Of a DNA stretch of 9,627 nucleotides, positions 7,231-9,627 are shown piece by piece. Under the pieces are notes generated by a model. It was not told where the DNA came from and searched no databases. It was given only the letters and a program-made list of their open reading frames with translations. This stretch comes from an uncultured Oscillibacter sp. (GTDB taxonomy: Bacteria > Bacillota > Clostridia > Oscillospirales > Oscillospiraceae): the NCBI GenBank assembly GCA_948435975.1, contig CAOJHG010000046.1, positions 1-9,627 of the forward strand, given 5' to 3'. How positions within the stretch are numbered: position 1 is the first letter of the stretch; each line of letters opens with the position of its first letter. The position numbers and the translations under genes were made by a program.

Positions 7231-7296
7231 CTGTGATTCGGCAGACAGCATAGATTTCTCGTGTAAAATAAGAGCGCTTTCATATATTTCGTCCAT
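7123..7296 (-). CDS. Weak candidate small protein, 57 codons, unrecognised
   Basis: I do not recognise this frame. It would begin MDEIYESALILHEK, with AGGA 8 bases upstream, and continue to an aromatic-rich hydrophobic tail (LFYEMLFFQFVFSYYLSISS) ending LWKK. An in-frame start at 7365 would give 80 residues but has a poor ribosome site. It lies on the same strand as, and 64 bases upstream of, the glvA -35. Base composition differs from the real genes nearby and a cre-like palindrome falls inside it. It may be a small membrane-associated protein or merely an open frame in AT-rich DNA; the latter is at least as likely. Confidence 0.2.
   Translation of the reverse strand: MDEIYESALILHEKSMLSAESQHGRLFYEMLFFQFVFSYYLSISSIYADFYNKLWKK
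7195..7213. repeat. Distal inverted copy of the glvA operator element
   Basis: TTGAAAAAATA at 7195-7205 is an exact inverted copy of the 11 bases at 7060-7070. Counting on, TGAAA (7196-7200) and TTTCA (7209-7213) form perfect outer arms of an 18-bp dyad with 8 bases between. It lies about 135 bp from the promoter-proximal copy and could be a second regulator site. Composition makes chance matches more likely here. Confidence 0.3.
7269..7282. promoter_or_regulatory. cre-like CcpA site
   Basis: On the minus strand TGAAAGCGCTCTTA fits the catabolite-responsive-element consensus TGWAANCGNTNWCA at all positions but one, including the central CG. A cre is expected for PTS sugar genes in Firmicutes, but this one is more than 200 bp upstream of the glvA promoter, farther than usual for repression. 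It could serve a promoter not recognised here, or be chance. Confidence 0.25.
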
Positions 7297-7448
7297 TACT
7301 GTTTTCCTGCCTGAATAAAGAAATCCGCATGGAAAAGGATGAACGCAGAAAGCCTCAGCCGTCATTTTTTCCCACTCTACAGCCAGGGTTTTAATGTTTC
7401 CAGACTAGTAAAATTTTTGCCGTTCCGCTCCTGGAACTGCGGCAGTGA

Positions 7449-7568
7449 GCGTCTGACGGTGAACGGCCAATGGTAGCGCCGGGGCACTTCAGCGCTGTGC
7501 GGACCCTCAAGCCTGGCTCCGCAGAATTTGACCAGGCACTGAAAGCCTGGATGGAGGAGAACGGCTGA
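7449..7568 (+). pseudogene. Possible C-terminal remnant of an unidentified plus-strand gene
   Basis: After an in-frame TGA at 7446-7448, this frame reads ASDGERPMVAPGHFSAV and then RTLKPGSAEFDQALKAWMEENG, ending in TGA at 7566-7568. The codons have the G/C-rich third positions of the genuine genes in the window, and the end resembles an amphipathic C-terminal helix. A strong terminator follows 24 bases later, as for a real gene end. Upstream, frame 1 is interrupted by stops and a neighbouring frame (SWNCGSERLTVNGQW) also looks coding, as if a frameshift had occurred. No ribosome site precedes the ATG at 7470. I cannot name the family. Confidence 0.25.
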
Positions 7569-7592
7569 CTGCCCGAAGCCCCCTGGATGCGC

Positions 7593-7632
7593 AAAAAGAA
7601 TGGCCCAGTCTTCTGACCAGGTCATTCTTTTT
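7593..7632. terminator. Strong bidirectional terminator below the dipeptidase gene
   Basis: AAAAAGAATGGCC (7593-7605) pairs with GGTCATTCTTTTT (7620-7632), 13 pairs including one G-U, with a 14-base loop. The A and T runs give a U tract on both strands. It lies 13 bases beyond the stop of the minus-strand dipeptidase gene and 24 bases beyond the possible plus-strand remnant, and isolates the dipeptidase unit from the glvA operon. Confidence 0.85.
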
Positions 7633-7645
7633 CGTATGCTATCTA

Positions 7646-8929
7646 TTACAGATTTGCCAGCTTTTCCATAGTCCTGCGGTAAATGTCCTTGGCTTGGAAC
7701 AGGTCTTCCAAGAGGATATATTCATCCTTCTGATGCTCGGTACACGCCCGCCCAGGCTTCATCGGCCCAAAGGCTACGATCCCCGGCATCGCTCTGGCAT
7801 AGGTCCCGCCGCCAATGACCGTGGGCAGGGAGGAAGCGTCCCCAGTGACCTCCCGGTAAACCTCCAGCATTGCCTGGATGACCTCGCCGTTCCGGTCCAT
7901 ATAAACGGGGGCCTGTTCAGCAACGCACCTCCAGTCAAGACCAAACGCCTCACATGCCCGGCGCAGAGGGCCTTCCACGTCCTCCCGGCGGAAGGTAACG
8001 GGATTCCGCACATCCAGGCTCATGATCGCCGCGCCGTCCCGGGTCCGCAGCGTGCCGGCATTCAATGTCAGCTTCCCACTCTGTTCATCCTCCAGCCCAC
8101 AGCCGAGCTTTACGCCGCAGTGGTCCCCAGACAGATGCTTCTGATAAAACTCCACCAGCGGCTCCCGCACTCCCAGAGACTCCAGTTCAGCCATCATCTT
8201 CGTGATGGCATTCTCTCCCGCCTCTGGAGTGCTGGCATGGGCACTGCGGCCGTTGGTCTCCAGCGCCTTTTCTTCTCCCTCCAGCGTCCGGAGGCGGCAC
8301 CGGCACCAGTCTGGGACCATATTCGCCGCGTCGCCGCCCTTGATGGAGAGCAGCCCCTTCCCCGTCAAAGGCGCGGTAATGTCAAAGTGCAGAATCCCCT
8401 TTTCTCCGTAAATCGCCGGGAAATCCGCGTCAGGGGTAAAGCCAAAGACAGGAAGCTGCTGGCACGCCTTGTAGTATTCCATATCCTCCCATTCGCCCGT
8501 CTCCTCGCACTGACCGAAAATCAGCCGCACCCGGCGCTTCAAGGGAACTCCGGCGTCCTGGAGCTCCTTCATGGCAAACAGCGCCGCCAGCGTAGGCCCC
8601 TTGTCGTCCACGGCTCCCCGCCCATAGAGACGGTCCCCGCAGACCTCGCCCCTGGGGTCATGGGTCCAGCCGCCGCCTGCCGGAACCACATCCAAATGGC
8701 CAAGCACGCCGACAATCTCCCCGCCCTGGCCGATTTCCGCCCAAGCAGTCCGGCCATTCTCCAGGCACTCTGTTCGAATCCCCAAACGGCGGCACAGCTC
8801 CAGCACGTGCGCCAGCGCTCTCGCGGGACCCTCTCCATAAGGGGCCTGGGGCGTCACATCCACGAGAGCCACACTGTCAACCGCGATGAGGTCCAATACA
8901 GCCTGCAAAAATTCCTGTTGCTCTACCAT
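7646..8929 (-). CDS. M20 family zinc dipeptidase, PepV/Sapep type
   Basis: A cytoplasmic metallopeptidase of the M20 family that probably removes residues from dipeptides or small peptide-like amides. The two-zinc site seen in Lactobacillus PepV is fully present: His78 and Asp80 in GHLDVVP, Asp108 in YGRGAVDDKGPT, the Glu142-Glu143 pair in CEETGEWED, Asp167 in TPDADFPAIYGEKG and His399 in CTEHQKDEYI. The lid domain has NGRSAHASTPEAGENAI, with His231. At 427 residues it is roughly 40 shorter than PepV; the stretch between the zinc ligands and NGRSAH (about 205-225) looks condensed. AGGAAGG at 8934-8940 ends 4 bases before the ATG, and the site touches the stop codon of the DUF917 gene 12 bases upstream, so the two are coupled. 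The substrate is open; the partner suggests a peptide- or hydantoin-derived amide as an alternative to ordinary dipeptides. Confidence 0.9.
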   Translation of the reverse strand: MVEQQEFLQAVLDLIAVDSVALVDVTPQAPYGEGPARALAHVLELCRRLGIRTECLENGRTAWAEIGQGGEIVGVLGHLDVVPAGGGWTHDPRGEVCGDRLYGRGAVDDKGPTLAALFAMKELQDAGVPLKRRVRLIFGQCEETGEWEDMEYYKACQQLPVFGFTPDADFPAIYGEKGILHFDITAPLTGKGLLSIKGGDAANMVPDWCRCRLRTLEGEEKALETNGRSAHASTPEAGENAITKMMAELESLGVREPLVEFYQKHLSGDHCGVKLGCGLEDEQSGKLTLNAGTLRTRDGAAIMSLDVRNPVTFRREDVEGPLRRACEAFGLDWRCVAEQAPVYMDRNGEVIQAMLEVYREVTGDASSLPTVIGGGTYARAMPGIVAFGPMKPGRACTEHQKDEYILLEDLFQAKDIYRRTMEKLANL

Positions 8930-8941
8930 ACAGCCTTCCTT

Positions 8942-9627
8942 TCAGCAGTAGGGCCTATACTCCACATCATGGCCGAAGCTCTTGGGCCCAAAGACCTCCA
9001 GGCCCCGCGGCGTCGTCCACTCCTTAGGCGCGGGCAGAGCGATCACCGCCGCCTTCTCTCCCACGCGGGCGAAGGGGTTCAACTGCGGCATGGATTCATC
9101 CATATCGAAGATGCAGATCAGATCCGGCACAGTCACAAAATATTCCCCGTCCAGCCAACTGATAATATTCTCGTTCTGATACCAGATATGCAGCTCATGG
9201 CCCTCATAAGCACCGGAACCCTGAATGACAGTGTCGCCGAAGGTATAGCCGTCCCGCGTCTCGTAGCCGCTTTTGGTCACGACGCCCTCAAACATCGGCT
9301 TGCCCTCGCCGGCCTCCGTCACCGCACGGACAAAATCGCCGCCTGCCGCCTTGACGTCCCGGAATGCCTTTCCAATCTTCTCCGCATAGGAAATCGCTCC
9401 TTGGATAACGGCGTTTTTCAGCACCTCCACCGTGTTCACATGGTCCATGACGGCAATGGTGTTCATGCTGACGACCGCCAAAGCCCGGACCAAATCCTCG
9501 CCCCGCTCATCGTCGAAGACATTAGTAAACACAGCGCCCTCGCCAAACTGATTCATGACGCTCATAGGACACATGGGCACGCCCTGGAGGAAATAGGTGG
9601 AGTGCTGGAGGGCCGGAACGCTGCGCC
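8942..9627 (-). CDS. DUF917 / S-methyl-thiohydantoin desulfurase-like protein, N-terminus outside window
   Basis: The frame is open to the window edge and gives 227 C-terminal residues of a protein family usually about 360 long, so the first third is missing. Family features are the PALQHSTYFLQGVPMCPMSVMNQFGEGAVF segment (in relatives a PELQM-T-HLYGIPA-PM stretch), ALAVVSMNTIAVMDHVNTVEVLKNAVIQGAISYAEKIG, and a beta-rich end with YTFGDTVIQGSGAYEGHELHIWYQNENI, VTVPDLICIFD and a final GPKSFGHDVEYRPYC. Members are often encoded beside hydantoinase/oxoprolinase genes, and one branch is described as S-methyl-thiohydantoin desulfurase; the role of this one is unknown. It is the upstream gene of the dipeptidase unit. 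In-frame GTG and ATG codons at 9580 and 9574 are internal, because the conserved segment continues upstream of them. Confidence 0.85.
   Translation of the reverse strand, partial: RSVPALQHSTYFLQGVPMCPMSVMNQFGEGAVFTNVFDDERGEDLVRALAVVSMNTIAVMDHVNTVEVLKNAVIQGAISYAEKIGKAFRDVKAAGGDFVRAVTEAGEGKPMFEGVVTKSGYETRDGYTFGDTVIQGSGAYEGHELHIWYQNENIISWLDGEYFVTVPDLICIFDMDESMPQLNPFARVGEKAAVIALPAPKEWTTPRGLEVFGPKSFGHDVEYRPYC

Noticed and set aside
7532..7550. Perfect 6-bp hairpin CCAGGC-N7-GCCTGG, considered as a terminator or structured RNA.
   Set aside because: No U tract follows, and the sequence is explained as well by the codons of the possible gene remnant.
7377..7625. An 82-codon minus-strand frame below the dipeptidase gene.
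   Set aside because: Its ATG lies within the terminator hairpin, it has no ribosome site, and the opposite strand looks more coding.

Overview
The window looks like chromosomal DNA of a GC-rich, low-oxygen Firmicute. A gut Clostridia/Oscillospiraceae-type organism is my best guess. Reasons: strong AGGAGG-type ribosome sites, consensus sigma-A promoters with 17-bp spacers, strong G/C bias at third codon positions, two RpiR-type regulators and a fused EIICBA phosphotransferase (PTS) transporter. The genus cannot be fixed from sequence alone.

Left edge (1-1623, minus): ilvD, the dihydroxy-acid dehydratase of branched-chain amino acid synthesis, complete except for a short C-terminal tail beyond the window. 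It is read from its own promoter and diverges from the next unit.

Centre (1768-7070): an alpha-glucoside utilisation locus made of two converging units. On the plus strand a consensus extended -10 promoter drives two tandem, overlapping RpiR-family regulators, closed by a hairpin terminator. On the minus strand a second good promoter drives a GH4 6-phospho-alpha-glucosidase (MalA/GlvA type) and a PTS EIICBA transporter. The transporter would bring in an alpha-glucoside such as maltose as its 6-phosphate, the GH4 enzyme would hydrolyse it, and one or both RpiR proteins would sense a sugar phosphate. In Bacillus subtilis the same three functions form one operon (malA-glvR-malP); here the regulator is doubled and moved to a converging transcript. 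The promoters of both units carry a similar 16-bp dyad (TGNAA-N6-TTNCA) over the -35 region, a candidate shared RpiR operator.

Gap (6970-7645): about 680 bp without a confident gene. The half next to glvA is strikingly AT-rich and holds the promoter, a second inverted TTGAAAAAATA element, a cre-like sequence and one weak 57-codon reading frame. The other half is GC-rich and may hold the decayed C-terminal end of an unidentified plus-strand gene, followed by a strong bidirectional terminator.

Right edge (7646-9627, minus): a tight two-gene unit with a DUF917 / S-methyl-thiohydantoin desulfurase-like protein (N-terminus outside the window) and a PepV/Sapep-type M20 zinc dipeptidase whose ribosome site overlaps the upstream stop codon.

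I see no tRNA, rRNA, CRISPR array, insertion sequence or phage gene. The most original material is regulatory: the dyads around the alpha-glucoside locus, the doubled regulator with altered sugar-binding motifs, and the AT-rich gap.
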